Position numbers and translations under genes: made by a program
Notes under the pieces: model-generated
The model's database searches: none
What the model was told of the DNA's origin: nothing
Seen by the model: only the letters and a program-made list of their open reading frames with translations
Shown here: piece by piece, positions 1 through 8,527 of the stretch
How the letters are laid out: every line of letters starts with the position of its first letter
How positions within the stretch are numbered: the stretch's first letter is position 1
DNA from: Streptomyces sp. MMG1533
Lineage (GTDB): Bacteria > Actinomycetota > Actinomycetes > Streptomycetales > Streptomycetaceae
Reading direction: 5' to 3'
DNA length: 64,000 nt
Assembly (NCBI RefSeq): GCF_001279775.1
Contig: NZ_LGDG01000240.1
Coordinates: 1 to 64,000, forward strand

Positions 1-18
1 GGGTGGGGTGGGGTGGGT
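1..18 (+). repeat. G-quadruplex-type G-run tract
   Basis: Four runs of three or four G separated by single T residues lie at the very left edge, followed by more G/T-rich sequence to about 60. This is the textbook pattern for a very stable intramolecular G-quadruplex on the + strand. It lies just beyond the modB stop codon, so modB read-through RNA would carry the C-rich strand. The gene to the left is outside the window. Confidence 0.6.
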
Positions 19-84
19 GTTTGTGGCTGGGTGGGCTTTGTGGGCTGGCGGTGTTTGTCGGCGGTGGGGTTGTACGGCGGTGCG

Positions 85-933
85 TCATGACGCTGTCATC
101 CAGCGGTCCCGCAGGCCCGCCAGGACCGCGATCGACACTGCCAGCAGGACCAGGCTGAGGGCGATCGCGGCTGCCGGGTCGTTCTGGAGGGCCAGGTAGA
201 CCGCGAGCGGCATGGTCTGGGTTCGGCCCGGGAAGTTGCCCGCGAAGGTGATCGTGGCTCCGAACTCGCCCAGGGCTCGGGCCCAGGCGAGGACGGAGCC
301 CGCCGCGATGCCCGGCATGATCAGCGGCAGCGTGACCCGGCGGAACGCGGTGAAGCGGGAGGCGCCGAGGGTGGTGGCCGCCTCCTCGTAGCGCGGGTCG
401 GCGGCGCGCAGGGTGCCCTCGACGCTGATGACCAGGAACGGCATCGCCACGAAGGTCTCCGCGAGGACCACGCCGGTCGTGGTGAACGGAAGCGTGATCC
501 CGAACCAGGAGTCCAGCCACTGCCCGACCACGCCGTTGCGGCCGAGGGCGAGCAGCAGTGCCACGCCGCCGACCACCGGCGGCAGGACCAGGGGCAGGGT
601 CACCAGAGCGCGGACCAGGCCGCGGCCAGGGAAGTCGGCGCGGGCCAGCAGCCAGGCCAGCGGTACGCCGAGGACCAGGCTCAGCGCGGTCGCCGCAGTG
701 GCGCACACCAGGGACAGGCGGAGGGCCTCCCAGACCTCGGCGCTGGTCAGCTGCTCGGGGAGGCTGCGCCATGGAGCGCGTACGAGCAGGGCGACCAGCG
801 GCAGGAGCAGGAATGCCAGGCCGACGAGGGCGGGGAGCAGGAGGGGCAGCGGCACACCTCGGCCGCCCCGGACACGCCGACGCGGCGGCCCACCCTCCAG
901 GGCGACGGTGCCGGTCGTGTCGGGCCCGGTCAT
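85..933 (-). CDS. modB: Molybdate ABC transporter permease ModB
   Basis: Inner-membrane permease of the high-affinity molybdate importer, 282 residues, close to the usual ModB length with a longer N-terminus. About six hydrophobic segments are visible. The cytoplasmic EAA loop that contacts the ATPase is clear near residues 180-205 (EEAATTLGASRFTAFRRV). The ATG start overlaps the modA stop (ATGA at 930-933), so the two genes are translationally coupled. The ATPase gene modC is not present and would be expected to the left. Family assignment is firm from the order of modA then modB. Confidence 0.93.
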   Translation of the reverse strand: MTGPDTTGTVALEGGPPRRRVRGGRGVPLPLLLPALVGLAFLLLPLVALLVRAPWRSLPEQLTSAEVWEALRLSLVCATAATALSLVLGVPLAWLLARADFPGRGLVRALVTLPLVLPPVVGGVALLLALGRNGVVGQWLDSWFGITLPFTTTGVVLAETFVAMPFLVISVEGTLRAADPRYEEAATTLGASRFTAFRRVTLPLIMPGIAAGSVLAWARALGEFGATITFAGNFPGRTQTMPLAVYLALQNDPAAAIALSLVLLAVSIAVLAGLRDRWMTAS

Positions 934-1751
934 GGCTTGAGGAACCCGGCCCGGGTCAGGACCTTCTGGCCCTCGGCGGACTGCACCAGCTCGATGAATG
1001 CCTTGGCCGTGTCCGGGTTGGGGGCGTTCTTGAGGAGGGCGATCGGGTAGTCGTTGATGGCCTCGGCCGACTCGGGGAAGTCAACGCCCTCCACCTTGCC
1101 GCCCGCAGCCTTCACGTCCGTCTTGTAGACGACGGCGGCGTCGGCCTCCTTCAGCTCGACCTTCGTCAGGGCGCTCTTGACGTCCTGTTCGTAGGAGACC
1201 GGGGTGACCTTGAGGTTGCCGGCCTCCAGGGCCTTCTGGGCCGCGGAGCCGCACGGCACCGTCTTGTCGCACAGCACCACCTTCAGGCCGGACTTGGTGA
1301 GGTCCTTCAGGGAGGTGACCTTGTCGGGGTTGCCCGGCAGGGTGGCGATCTCCAGTTGGTTGCGGACGAAGGTGGCGGGCGTGCCGACCGCGTCCTTCTC
1401 CTTCGTCACGATCGCCATGGTCTTGGGGCTCGCGGCGGCGAACACGTCGGCCGGGGCGCCGCCCGTGATGTTCGCGGCGAGGGCGTCGCTGCCTGCGAAG
1501 CTGAAGGTGATCTTCGTGCCCGGGTGCTCCTTCTCGAACTCCTTGCCCAGGGTCGTGAAGCTCTCCTGGAGGGAGGCCGCGGCGAAGACGGTCACCGTGC
1601 CGGACGGTTTCGCCGATGAGCCGGACCCGGTGGCGCCGGAACCCGCGCCGGAGGAGCCGGACGAGGAGCACGCGCTCAGCGCCAGCAACGTGGCGGCTCC
1701 CCAGCAGCCCGCCTGCAGGGGCCGTCGGGTCCGGCGCACGGAACGCATCAT
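930..1751 (-). CDS. modA: Molybdate-binding lipoprotein ModA
   Basis: Periplasmic-type binding protein that hands molybdate (or tungstate) to ModB. An upstream in-frame ATG at 1853 exists, but the ATG at 1751 is chosen because a lipoprotein signal begins there: basic residues, hydrophobic stretch and lipobox LSAC with Cys28. A GGAG lies about 11 bases upstream. A Ser/Gly-rich linker follows, then the ModA fold starting VTVFAAASLQ, with GAPADVFAAAS later. 273 residues from this start. The gene overlaps modB by 4 bp and lies 174 bp downstream of a same-strand HTH-TOBE regulator gene. Confidence 0.93.
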   Translation of the reverse strand: MMRSVRRTRRPLQAGCWGAATLLALSACSSSGSSGAGSGATGSGSSAKPSGTVTVFAAASLQESFTTLGKEFEKEHPGTKITFSFAGSDALAANITGGAPADVFAAASPKTMAIVTKEKDAVGTPATFVRNQLEIATLPGNPDKVTSLKDLTKSGLKVVLCDKTVPCGSAAQKALEAGNLKVTPVSYEQDVKSALTKVELKEADAAVVYKTDVKAAGGKVEGVDFPESAEAINDYPIALLKNAPNPDTAKAFIELVQSAEGQKVLTRAGFLKP

Positions 1752-1814
1752 CTCGGGTCCACTCCCTCGGTCTGCCTGGAGAAGAGCCCGTCGGACCCTT
1801 CCGATGCGCCGATC

Positions 1815-1837
1815 ATACTTCCGCATGTGCGAGGTAT
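1815..1837. promoter_or_regulatory. Imperfect palindrome over the modA promoter
   Basis: The arms ATACTTC and GAGGTAT match as an inverted repeat at six of seven positions. On the minus strand the left arm overlaps TATGAT, a plausible -10 for modA about 60 bp before its start. This is a candidate operator for the ModE-like protein at 1926-2321. That it binds molybdate-loaded regulator is inference. Confidence 0.35.
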
Positions 1838-1925
1838 AAGTCACCTGTCGCATCGCATGAGCCGGGGTGAATCGCGTGTGGAGTGGGCATGTGCGTTTCT
1901 GTGCGGGCCATGTCGGCGAGTGGTG

Positions 1926-2321
1926 TCAGACGCGGTCGATGTGCACGTTCGTCGACTTCACGCGGGCCGTCGCCTCCATGCCCACCTCCAGGCCGAGCTC
2001 CTCGACGGCTTCGCGGGTCAGCAGGGAGACGAGCCGGTGCGGGCCGGCCTGGATCTCGACCTGGGCGGCGACGTCGCCCAGCTTGATCGCGGTGACGATG
2101 CCGGGGAAGGCGTTGCGGGCGGAGGTGTACGGCGTGTCCTCGTCGGTGTTGCCGGCTTTGGCCAGCTCCACCGAGAACGCGGCCAGATCCCGCCCGTCGA
2201 CGAGCCGTCGTCCGCTGTCGTCGCGGTGGGTCGCCACCCTGCCCGCGTCCGCCCAGCGGCGCGCGGTGTCGGGGCTCACGCCGAGCAGCCTTGCTGCCTG
2301 GCCGATTGTGTAGGACTGCAT
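1926..2321 (-). CDS. ModE-like HTH-TOBE molybdate regulator
   Basis: 131-residue two-domain protein. Residues 1-55 form a MerR/excisionase-type helix-turn-helix (GQAARLLGVSPDTARRWADAGR followed by a wing). Residues 63-131 form a single TOBE/Mop domain, the fold that binds oxyanions such as molybdate. This matches small actinobacterial ModE-like or molybdopterin-binding proteins. The ATG at 2321 is used because the domain starts there; the longer upstream frame is antisense to the next gene. Same strand as modA-modB, so it is either the first gene of that operon or its separate regulator. Which promoter it controls is inferred from context. Confidence 0.85.
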   Translation of the reverse strand: MQSYTIGQAARLLGVSPDTARRWADAGRVATHRDDSGRRLVDGRDLAAFSVELAKAGNTDEDTPYTSARNAFPGIVTAIKLGDVAAQVEIQAGPHRLVSLLTREAVEELGLEVGMEATARVKSTNVHIDRV

Positions 2322-2424
2322 GCGGGTCACGATAGGGCCGCGAACAGGCAGCCGCGGATGTGGGGTTGGCCCGGAAGTGTGACGCGATATAGCGTTAGTC
2401 GTCGCCGTGGATCGGAGTGAGGGT

Positions 2425-3030
2425 ATGTCGGACGAGCTCTCGCGTACCGGTGCGTCGTCGCCCGAGCTGAGGGCCTCGCACGCGGAGCGGGACCGGGTGG
2501 TGGACGTACTGCGCATCGCCGCGGGGGACGGCCGGCTGACCGCCGAGGAGCTCGACGAGCGCCTGGAGGCCGCCCTGACCGCGCGCACGATGGGCGAGCT
2601 GGCCGTGCTCACGACGGACTTGCCGACGGCCCTCGAAGAGGGCCCGGCGGGCGGGGCCGCGATCGAGGCCAAGGAGGTCGTCCGGATCGAGCAGGAGGGT
2701 GCCTCGGCTCGGCGCGACGCGGGCTGGGTGGTGCCGCGGCGGATGGAGATCCACTCCGAGTGGGGCGAGGTGACGCTCGACTTCACCGAGGCCGTGATCA
2801 CGTACGACACCCTGCGCATCGACCTCGACATGCGGGGCGGCGCTCTGAGACTCGTGACCCGGCCGGGTGTCGTGGTGGACACCGACTCCCTGGTGACGCA
2901 CTACGGCAAGGTGAAGACGCGGCGGCCGGCCGACTCGGATGCCCCGGTGGTGCTGCGCGTGGAGGTGACCGGAGAGCTGCGTTTCGGGCAGGTCGTGGTG
3001 CGCCCGCCGCGGCGCCTGTTCGGCAGGTAG
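2425..3030 (+). CDS. DUF1707 (SHOCT-like) domain protein
   Basis: 201 residues. The N-terminal 55 or so residues are a DUF1707 domain, recognisable from RASHAERDRVVDVLRIAAGDGRL, ELDERLEAAL and the MGELAVLTTDLP end. The rest is a soluble domain without membrane segments, whereas many DUF1707 proteins carry a membrane domain. The function of the family is unknown. The ATG at 2425 is preferred over the GTG at 2407 because GGAGTGAGGG lies just upstream. Divergent from the TOBE regulator gene, with about 100 bp between them, and convergent with the permease gene. Confidence 0.85.
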   Translation: MSDELSRTGASSPELRASHAERDRVVDVLRIAAGDGRLTAEELDERLEAALTARTMGELAVLTTDLPTALEEGPAGGAAIEAKEVVRIEQEGASARRDAGWVVPRRMEIHSEWGEVTLDFTEAVITYDTLRIDLDMRGGALRLVTRPGVVVDTDSLVTHYGKVKTRRPADSDAPVVLRVEVTGELRFGQVVVRPPRRLFGR

Positions 3031-3057
3031 CCGCGTCCGGAACCGGCCCCTCGGAGC

Positions 3058-5010
3058 TCAGCCGGTGTGGACGCGCGGTCGGCGGGGCCGGTCCGGTTCC
3101 GCCTCGCGCAGGACCTCTCGGGTGACCGGGGCGACCTCGCCCTGGCCGAAGAGGAAGAAGCGCAGGAAGTTGGCGAAGGGGTTGCCCTCGGTCCACTCGA
3201 AGTAGATGTGCGGGGTGCAGCCGGTCGAGTCGCGGACGTACAGGAGCAGGGCGGCCAGGGCGTTCGGAATGGAGGAGGACTCCAGGGTCAGGACGCGGTA
3301 GCGGTTGTGCAGGACCTCGCCGCGTACGGTCAGACTCGCCTCGAACTCGGAGGGGTCGAGGACCGTGACCTCGACGAAGACGAAGTCCTCGCCGGGGATG
3401 TCGTTGTCCTCCCGGATCTGTGCGATCTTGTCGCTGTACTCCGCCTTGTCCCGCTGGTCGGGCTCGTTGGCGATGAACCGGATCTTGCGGCTGGCCATGT
3501 CTCGGATGAAACGTTCCGCCATGTCGTCCAGCGTCACGCTGGTCACGCGCAGCTCGAAGGCGCGGGCCAGCCGGGACAGCAGCGAGACCAGGATGATGCC
3601 GGCGATGAAGCAGGCGCCGATCTTCACGCCGTCGGGGCGTTCGATGACGTTCAGGACGGTCGTGTAGAGGAAGACGGCCGAGATGACCGCGAAGGTGATC
3701 GTCCAGTTCCGCTGGCCGGCCTTGCGGGCGGCGATCGTCACGGCGATGGCCGCCGAGGAGATGAGAACCAGGACACCGGTGGCGTAGGCACCGCCCTGCG
3801 CGTCGACGTCGGCGTCGAAGATCCACGTGACCAGGAAGCCGATCAGGGTGAAGACGATGACCATCGGGCGTACCGCGCGGGCCCAGTGCGGGGCCATGCC
3901 GTAGCGGGGGAGGTAGCGGGGCATCAGGTTGAGCAGGCCGGCCATCGCGGAGGCGCCGGCGAACCAGAGGATGGCGATGGTCGAGACGTCGTAGACCGTG
4001 CCGAAGGCGCTACCCAGATAGTCGTGTGCGAGAAACGCCAGTGCGCGTCCGTTCGCCTGGCCGCCCGACTCGAACTCCTTCTCCGGTATCAGCAGGGTGG
4101 TGATGAAGCTGGTGGCGATCAGGAAGACGCTCATGATCAGGGCGGCGGTGGTGAGCAGCTTCTTCGTGTCGCGGATCCGGCCGGTCGGCCGCTCGTCCGT
4201 GTCGTCGGGGTCGCCCTGGACGTGCGGCATGACCGCGACACCGGTCTCGAAGCCGGAGAGGCCGAGGGCCAGCTTGGGGAAGACCAGCAGGGCCACGCCG
4301 ACCATGGCGAAGACGTTGCCGTGTTCGGCGGTCAGGGCGCTGGACCAGTCGGTGATCACGTGGCCGGCCGTGATGACGTGCCACAGGCCGACGATCACGA
4401 CGACGAGGTTCAGCGTGAGGTAGATGCCGACCAGGACGACCGCGACGCCGATCGCCTCCAGGAAGCCCTTCAGGAACACCGCGCCGAGCAGCGCCACGAG
4501 GATCAGAGTGACGATCATCTGCTTGTCGTGCAGCGCGCCGGTGAGGTGCGGGTTCTCGATCAGGTGGGTCGAGGCGTCCGCCGCCGACAGGGTGATGGTG
4601 ATCAGGAAGTCGGTGGCGGCGAAGCCGAGCAGGGTCAGGACGAACAGCTTGCCCTTCCAGAAGGACAGCAGCCGTTCCAGCATCGCGATCGAGCCCTCGC
4701 CCCGGGGGCTTTCCTCGGCCACCCGCCGGTACACGGGCAGAGCGCCCGCGAGGGTGACGATCACGAGCACGATGGTCGCCACGGGGGACAGCAGACCGGC
4801 CGCGAGTGCCGCGATGCCCGGCTGGTAGCCGAGGGTGGAGAAGTAGTCGACTCCGGTCAGGCACATGACCCGCCACCAGCGCTGACCCTTGTGTGCGGGC
4901 TCAGGCGCGGAGTGCGGGCCCTGGGGGCCGCCGCCCTTGCCCATGTCGGCCAGGCCTTCCAGCATCCAGGAGCGCAGGCGACTGGACGGAGGGTGTTCGG
5001 TGGTGGCCAT
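3058..5010 (-). CDS. APC-superfamily permease with C-terminal cytosolic domain
   Basis: 650-residue membrane transporter of the amino acid-polyamine-organocation type. A basic, soluble N-terminus of about 45 residues precedes about 12 hydrophobic segments. The first membrane region carries [13 protein letters not shown], typical of this actinobacterial subgroup. Residues from about 495 onward are soluble and end in an arginine-rich tail. The layout (APC core plus about 150-residue soluble tail) resembles the KimA/YdaO potassium importers, but substrate cannot be assigned from sequence. It stands alone, convergent with the DUF1707 gene. Confidence 0.85.
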   Translation of the reverse strand: MATTEHPPSSRLRSWMLEGLADMGKGGGPQGPHSAPEPAHKGQRWWRVMCLTGVDYFSTLGYQPGIAALAAGLLSPVATIVLVIVTLAGALPVYRRVAEESPRGEGSIAMLERLLSFWKGKLFVLTLLGFAATDFLITITLSAADASTHLIENPHLTGALHDKQMIVTLILVALLGAVFLKGFLEAIGVAVVLVGIYLTLNLVVVIVGLWHVITAGHVITDWSSALTAEHGNVFAMVGVALLVFPKLALGLSGFETGVAVMPHVQGDPDDTDERPTGRIRDTKKLLTTAALIMSVFLIATSFITTLLIPEKEFESGGQANGRALAFLAHDYLGSAFGTVYDVSTIAILWFAGASAMAGLLNLMPRYLPRYGMAPHWARAVRPMVIVFTLIGFLVTWIFDADVDAQGGAYATGVLVLISSAAIAVTIAARKAGQRNWTITFAVISAVFLYTTVLNVIERPDGVKIGACFIAGIILVSLLSRLARAFELRVTSVTLDDMAERFIRDMASRKIRFIANEPDQRDKAEYSDKIAQIREDNDIPGEDFVFVEVTVLDPSEFEASLTVRGEVLHNRYRVLTLESSSIPNALAALLLYVRDSTGCTPHIYFEWTEGNPFANFLRFFLFGQGEVAPVTREVLREAEPDRPRRPRVHTG

Positions 5011-5043
5011 CGGGCGTGCTCCTGAGGTGCGGGTCAGCGCGTG

Positions 5044-5072
5044 GATCCGGCCATCACGCGTGCGGCCGGATC
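5044..5072. promoter_or_regulatory. Hairpin upstream of the APC permease
   Basis: Perfect inverted repeat: GATCCGGCC at 5044-5052 pairs with GGCCGGATC at 5064-5072 around an 11-base loop. It lies 34 bp upstream of the permease start, so it would be in its 5' leader. It could be a protein site or an RNA hairpin. No known riboswitch architecture was recognised. The rest of 5073-5494 holds no gene that I can support. Confidence 0.4.
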
Positions 5073-5494
5073 AGCGTAAGCGGAGAGTGATGCCAAGGCC
5101 CACGGATGAAGGGGGTGAGCGCGTCAAGCTTCCGTTAAGACTGTCCGTGGGGGCGCCAGTGACGTATCAAGAAGGGAGCTTGCGCAGTATTTCGGGACGG
5201 TTTGGTCCCTGCAGGGAGGGGGCGGTCCCTCGGGCAGGGCGGGCACTCAGCGTCATCACGCCGGGCTCCGCACGTCGAGGACCGGGCCTGTACCGCCGAC
5301 GAGGGCCGCCGGGTTCTGGCCGCCGGTGGTGATGGCCGGCGCAGCGCGTCGCCGAGCCCCGGCGCCGAGGCCGTCGGCGCCCTCCACGCGGAGAGGATGC
5401 CCGGCGCGGATGATGCCCGCCCGGAGCCCTCGACGTCTTGCCCGTCTCTCCAGGGCCACCTACAGTGCAGCTCCGTAACGTTCGCCGGATCATC

Positions 5495-5505
5495 CGAAAG
5501 TTTCG
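5495..5505. promoter_or_regulatory. Xylanase-type palindromic operator upstream of GH43
   Basis: CGAAAGTTTCG is a perfect 11-bp palindrome 34 bp before the GH43 start codon. It matches the CGAAA-N-TTTCG boxes described in Streptomyces xylanase promoters as repressor sites. The LacI-family regulator at 12330-13382 is the obvious candidate to bind it, which is an inference from clustering. Confidence 0.6.
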
Positions 5506-5538
5506 CCCCCGCCGCGACGCTCGAAGGGACTGACGCGC

Positions 5539-7044
5539 ATGCGGACGTACGGCAATCCTGTGATCGGTGGCTTCCATCCGGACCCGAGTGTGTGCCGGGT
5601 CGGTGAGGACTACTACCTCGTGTGCTCGAGCTTCGAGTACTTCCCCGGCGTACCGCTCTTCCACAGCCGTGACCTCGTGCACTGGCGCCAGATCGGCAAC
5701 GTCCTCGACCGGCCGGGCCAGTTGGAGCTGCCCGGTGACACCGTGGCCTCCGGTGGGATCTACGCTCCGACGATCCGCCACCACGACGGCCGCTTCTACA
5801 TGATCACGACCAACGTCTCCGGCAACGGCAACTTCCTTGTCACCGCCGACCGTCCCGAGGGGCCCTGGTCCGACCCGGTGTGGATCGACCTGCAGGGTAT
5901 CGACCCCGACCTGGCCTGGGACGACGACGGCGCCTGTTGGTGTGCCGTCTCGGGCGTCCGGGTCGCGCGCATCGACCCGGTGACGGGCAAGGTCCTCGAA
6001 GGGCCGCTGCCGGTGTGGTCCGGGACGGGACTGCAGCATCCCGAGGCGCCGCACCTCTACCGCATCGGCGACTGGTGGTACCTGATGCTGGCCGAGGGCG
6101 GCACCGCACACGGCCACAGCGTCTCGATCGCCCGCGCCCGCGACCCGCGCGGCCCCTACGAGCCTGCGCCGGCCAACCCGGTCCTCTCGCACAGCGGCAC
6201 CGACCTGCCCATCCAGTGCACCGGCCACGCAGACCTGGTCCAGGCGCCTGACGGCACCTGGTGGATGCTGCTCCTTGCCACCCGCCCGCGCGGCTTCTTC
6301 CCGTCCTTCCACGTCCTGGGCCGGGAGACGTTCCTGACCCCGGTTAAGTGGGCGGACGGCTGGCCCCGCGTCGGTCCGGTGCGTGAGCGGCATCCGGCGC
6401 CGGCCGGCCCGCACCCCGTCCAACTCCCGCCGGAGCGGGACGACTTCGACGCCGGGCACCTGGCGCCGCTCTGGATCTCCCCACGCAGCAGGCCCGAGGG
6501 ATCCTGGTCGCTGAGCGAGCGGCCGGGGTGGCTGACCCTGCGGGCGACGGGCGACAGCCTCGACCGGCCGGGCCACACCTTCTTGGGGCGCCGTCAGCAG
6601 CACCCGCAGTGCCGGGTGGCGGCACGCCTGGACCCCGGAACCGCCCGCGCGGGCCTGTCCGTTCGCATGGACGAAGCGCACCACTACGACATCGAGGTCG
6701 CCGGGGGAGAGGTGAGTGTCGTCGCCCGGATCGGTCCGGTGCGGCAGTGTCTCGTCCGTCGGGCCGTGCCTTCGGGGCCGGTCACGCTCGTCGTCGAGTT
6801 CCGTTCCACCTCACCCGTGCCGCCGACCGTCACGAGCTCGCGGGAAGAGGCCCCCGGAGTCAGGCCCGGCGGTCCCGACACGGTCGTCTTCACGGTCGAA
6901 GACGGTGAGCCGCTGGCCGAACTCGACGGCCGCTACCTGTCCACACAGGTCGCCGGCGGCTTCACCGGCCGTGTGATCGGCATGTACGTCACCGAGGGCA
7001 GCGCGTCCTTCGACTGGTTCGCGTACACGCCGTCGGGTTCCTGA
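5539..7044 (+). CDS. GH43 family beta-xylosidase/arabinofuranosidase
   Basis: 501-residue glycosidase that removes xylose or arabinose from xylo-oligosaccharides. The five-bladed GH43 domain covers about residues 1-300, with the catalytic base Asp15 (GFHPDPS), the pKa-modulating Asp122 (GIDPDLAWDDDG) and the acid Glu169 (QHPEAPHLY) all present. Residues about 310-500 form the concanavalin-like C-terminal domain usual for GH43 beta-xylosidases. No signal peptide, so it acts in the cytoplasm on imported sugars. It leads the xylan cluster, with the importer genes 184 bp downstream. Exact specificity (xylosidase or arabinofuranosidase) is not settled by sequence. Confidence 0.92.
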   Translation: MRTYGNPVIGGFHPDPSVCRVGEDYYLVCSSFEYFPGVPLFHSRDLVHWRQIGNVLDRPGQLELPGDTVASGGIYAPTIRHHDGRFYMITTNVSGNGNFLVTADRPEGPWSDPVWIDLQGIDPDLAWDDDGACWCAVSGVRVARIDPVTGKVLEGPLPVWSGTGLQHPEAPHLYRIGDWWYLMLAEGGTAHGHSVSIARARDPRGPYEPAPANPVLSHSGTDLPIQCTGHADLVQAPDGTWWMLLLATRPRGFFPSFHVLGRETFLTPVKWADGWPRVGPVRERHPAPAGPHPVQLPPERDDFDAGHLAPLWISPRSRPEGSWSLSERPGWLTLRATGDSLDRPGHTFLGRRQQHPQCRVAARLDPGTARAGLSVRMDEAHHYDIEVAGGEVSVVARIGPVRQCLVRRAVPSGPVTLVVEFRSTSPVPPTVTSSREEAPGVRPGGPDTVVFTVEDGEPLAELDGRYLSTQVAGGFTGRVIGMYVTEGSASFDWFAYTPSGS

Positions 7045-7167
7045 AGCAGCGGCTTTCCGGAACAAGTCGGCGGCGAACTCCCTCAACAATTCCCCGCGTA
7101 CAAGGGGTTGCCACCGTTTGGGAGCTGTCTCTAGGGTGCGGCAACAACGAACCTTTCTGGATCAACT

Positions 7168-7180
7168 CCGAAACATTCGG
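7168..7180. promoter_or_regulatory. Palindrome upstream of the sugar importer operon
   Basis: CCGAA-ACA-TTCGG is a perfect inverted repeat about 50 bp before the binding-protein start. It resembles the 5495-5505 box but has a three-base centre. Nearby, 7052-7062 reads GCTTTCCGGAA, which recurs in inverted orientation at 13428-13438 in front of the LacI gene. Either could be a site for the cluster regulator. Confidence 0.4.
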
Positions 7181-7228
7181 TCCAGCGGACAGGCGTGGAC
7201 GCGCCGTCCCGTACCCAAGGAGCGCAAC

Positions 7229-8521
7229 ATGGGCGACCCGGCACTGTCCCGCCGCGGGTTCCTGGCGGCGTCCGCCGCGGCCGGTCTGAGCATGACGGCA
7301 CTGAGCGGCTGCGGCGGCGACTCGGACGGAGGGTCGTCGGGGACGACCACGATCGAGTGGTGGAACATCTCGACCACCGAGCCCACGAAGGGCGTCTGGG
7401 CCGCACTGGCCAAGAAGTTCGAGGCCCAGAACCCCAAGGTGAAGATAAAGATCGTCCAGCTGGAGAACGACGCCTTCAAGTCGAAGATGACGGCGCTGAC
7501 CGCCTCCGGGAAGCTCCCGGACATCTTCCACACCTGGGGCGGCGGTGTCCTGAAGCAGCAGGTCGACGCGGGGCTCGTCGAGGACCTCACGGACCGCACC
7601 AAGCCGTGGGGCGACGAACTGCTGTCGGTCGCGAAGGAGCCGTACCTGCTCGACGAGAAGGTCTACGGCGTCCCGTTCGACATCGGCATGATCGGCTTCT
7701 GGTACAACAAGGCGCTCTTCAAGCAGGCCGGCATCAGCGCGCCCCCCACCACGTGGAGCGGCTTCCTCGACGCCGTGGGCAAGTTGAAGGCCAAGGGCAT
7801 CACCCCCCTCGCCCTGGCGGGCAAGGAGACGTGGACCGGCATGTACTACTGGGCCTACCTCGCGATGCGCACCGCCGGCGCCGAGGCCCTGCAGAAGGCC
7901 AACAACGACAAGGACTTCACGGGGGCCGATTTCGTCGAGGCCGGCGAGCACCTCAAGGAACTCGTCGACCTCCAGCCCTTCCAGAAGGGCTTCCTGGGCG
8001 CCGCCTACTCCAGCCCCACCGGCCAGGCCGCCGCGGTCGGCAACGGCAAGGCCGCGATGGAACTCATGGGCCAGTGGGCACCGGTCGTCGAGGCGGACGC
8101 CGGCAAGGGACTCGGGGAGGACCTCGGCTTCTTCCCGTTCCCGGCGGTCGAGGGCGGCAAGGGCGCCATCACCGAGGTGTTCGGCGGGGGCGGCGGACAC
8201 GCCCTGCGCCAGGGCGCGCCCCAGGCCGCCGTCGACTTCCTGAAGTTCTTCGCCTCCGAGACCACCGACCTGGAACTCGTCAAGAAGACCGGCGTCCTCC
8301 CGGTGGTCCCGAGCGCCGAGAGCGCCATCGCCGACCCGAACATCAAGGCCGTACAGGCGCAGTTGAAGAGCGCCACCGGCTTCCAGCTCTACCTCGACCA
8401 GGCGTACGCGCCCGCCCTCGGCCAGGAGGTCAACGACAGCGTCGGCGCGCTGATCGCCGGCTCCAAGTCCCCCGAACAGGTCACCGAGTCGATCACCAAG
8501 GTCGCGAAGGAAGAGCAGTAG
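7229..8521 (+). CDS. Sugar ABC transporter binding lipoprotein (xylo-oligosaccharide type)
   Basis: 430-residue family 1 solute-binding protein. The ATG at 7229 follows AAGGAG and begins a lipoprotein signal with a twin arginine (SRRGFLA) and lipobox LSGC, Cys28. The mature part starts TTIEWWNIS, as in BxlE/CebE-like proteins of Streptomyces. It captures oligosaccharides outside the membrane and passes them to the two permeases directly downstream (6-bp gap). Position between GH43 and GH10 genes points to xylobiose or longer xylo-oligosaccharides. No ATPase gene is present; in Streptomyces the shared ATPase MsiK normally serves such importers. Confidence 0.9.
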   Translation: MGDPALSRRGFLAASAAAGLSMTALSGCGGDSDGGSSGTTTIEWWNISTTEPTKGVWAALAKKFEAQNPKVKIKIVQLENDAFKSKMTALTASGKLPDIFHTWGGGVLKQQVDAGLVEDLTDRTKPWGDELLSVAKEPYLLDEKVYGVPFDIGMIGFWYNKALFKQAGISAPPTTWSGFLDAVGKLKAKGITPLALAGKETWTGMYYWAYLAMRTAGAEALQKANNDKDFTGADFVEAGEHLKELVDLQPFQKGFLGAAYSSPTGQAAAVGNGKAAMELMGQWAPVVEADAGKGLGEDLGFFPFPAVEGGKGAITEVFGGGGGHALRQGAPQAAVDFLKFFASETTDLELVKKTGVLPVVPSAESAIADPNIKAVQAQLKSATGFQLYLDQAYAPALGQEVNDSVGALIAGSKSPEQVTESITKVAKEEQ

Positions 8522-8527
8522 CCGGCG

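Noticed and set aside
3067..5025. + strand frame over the APC permease
   Set aside because: Low-complexity Asp/Glu/Gly-rich product without domains; the minus-strand permease is certain.
5011..5170. c-di-AMP (ydaO) or other riboswitch in front of the APC permease
   Set aside because: Only one simple hairpin was seen; none of the conserved riboswitch core sequences could be recognised.
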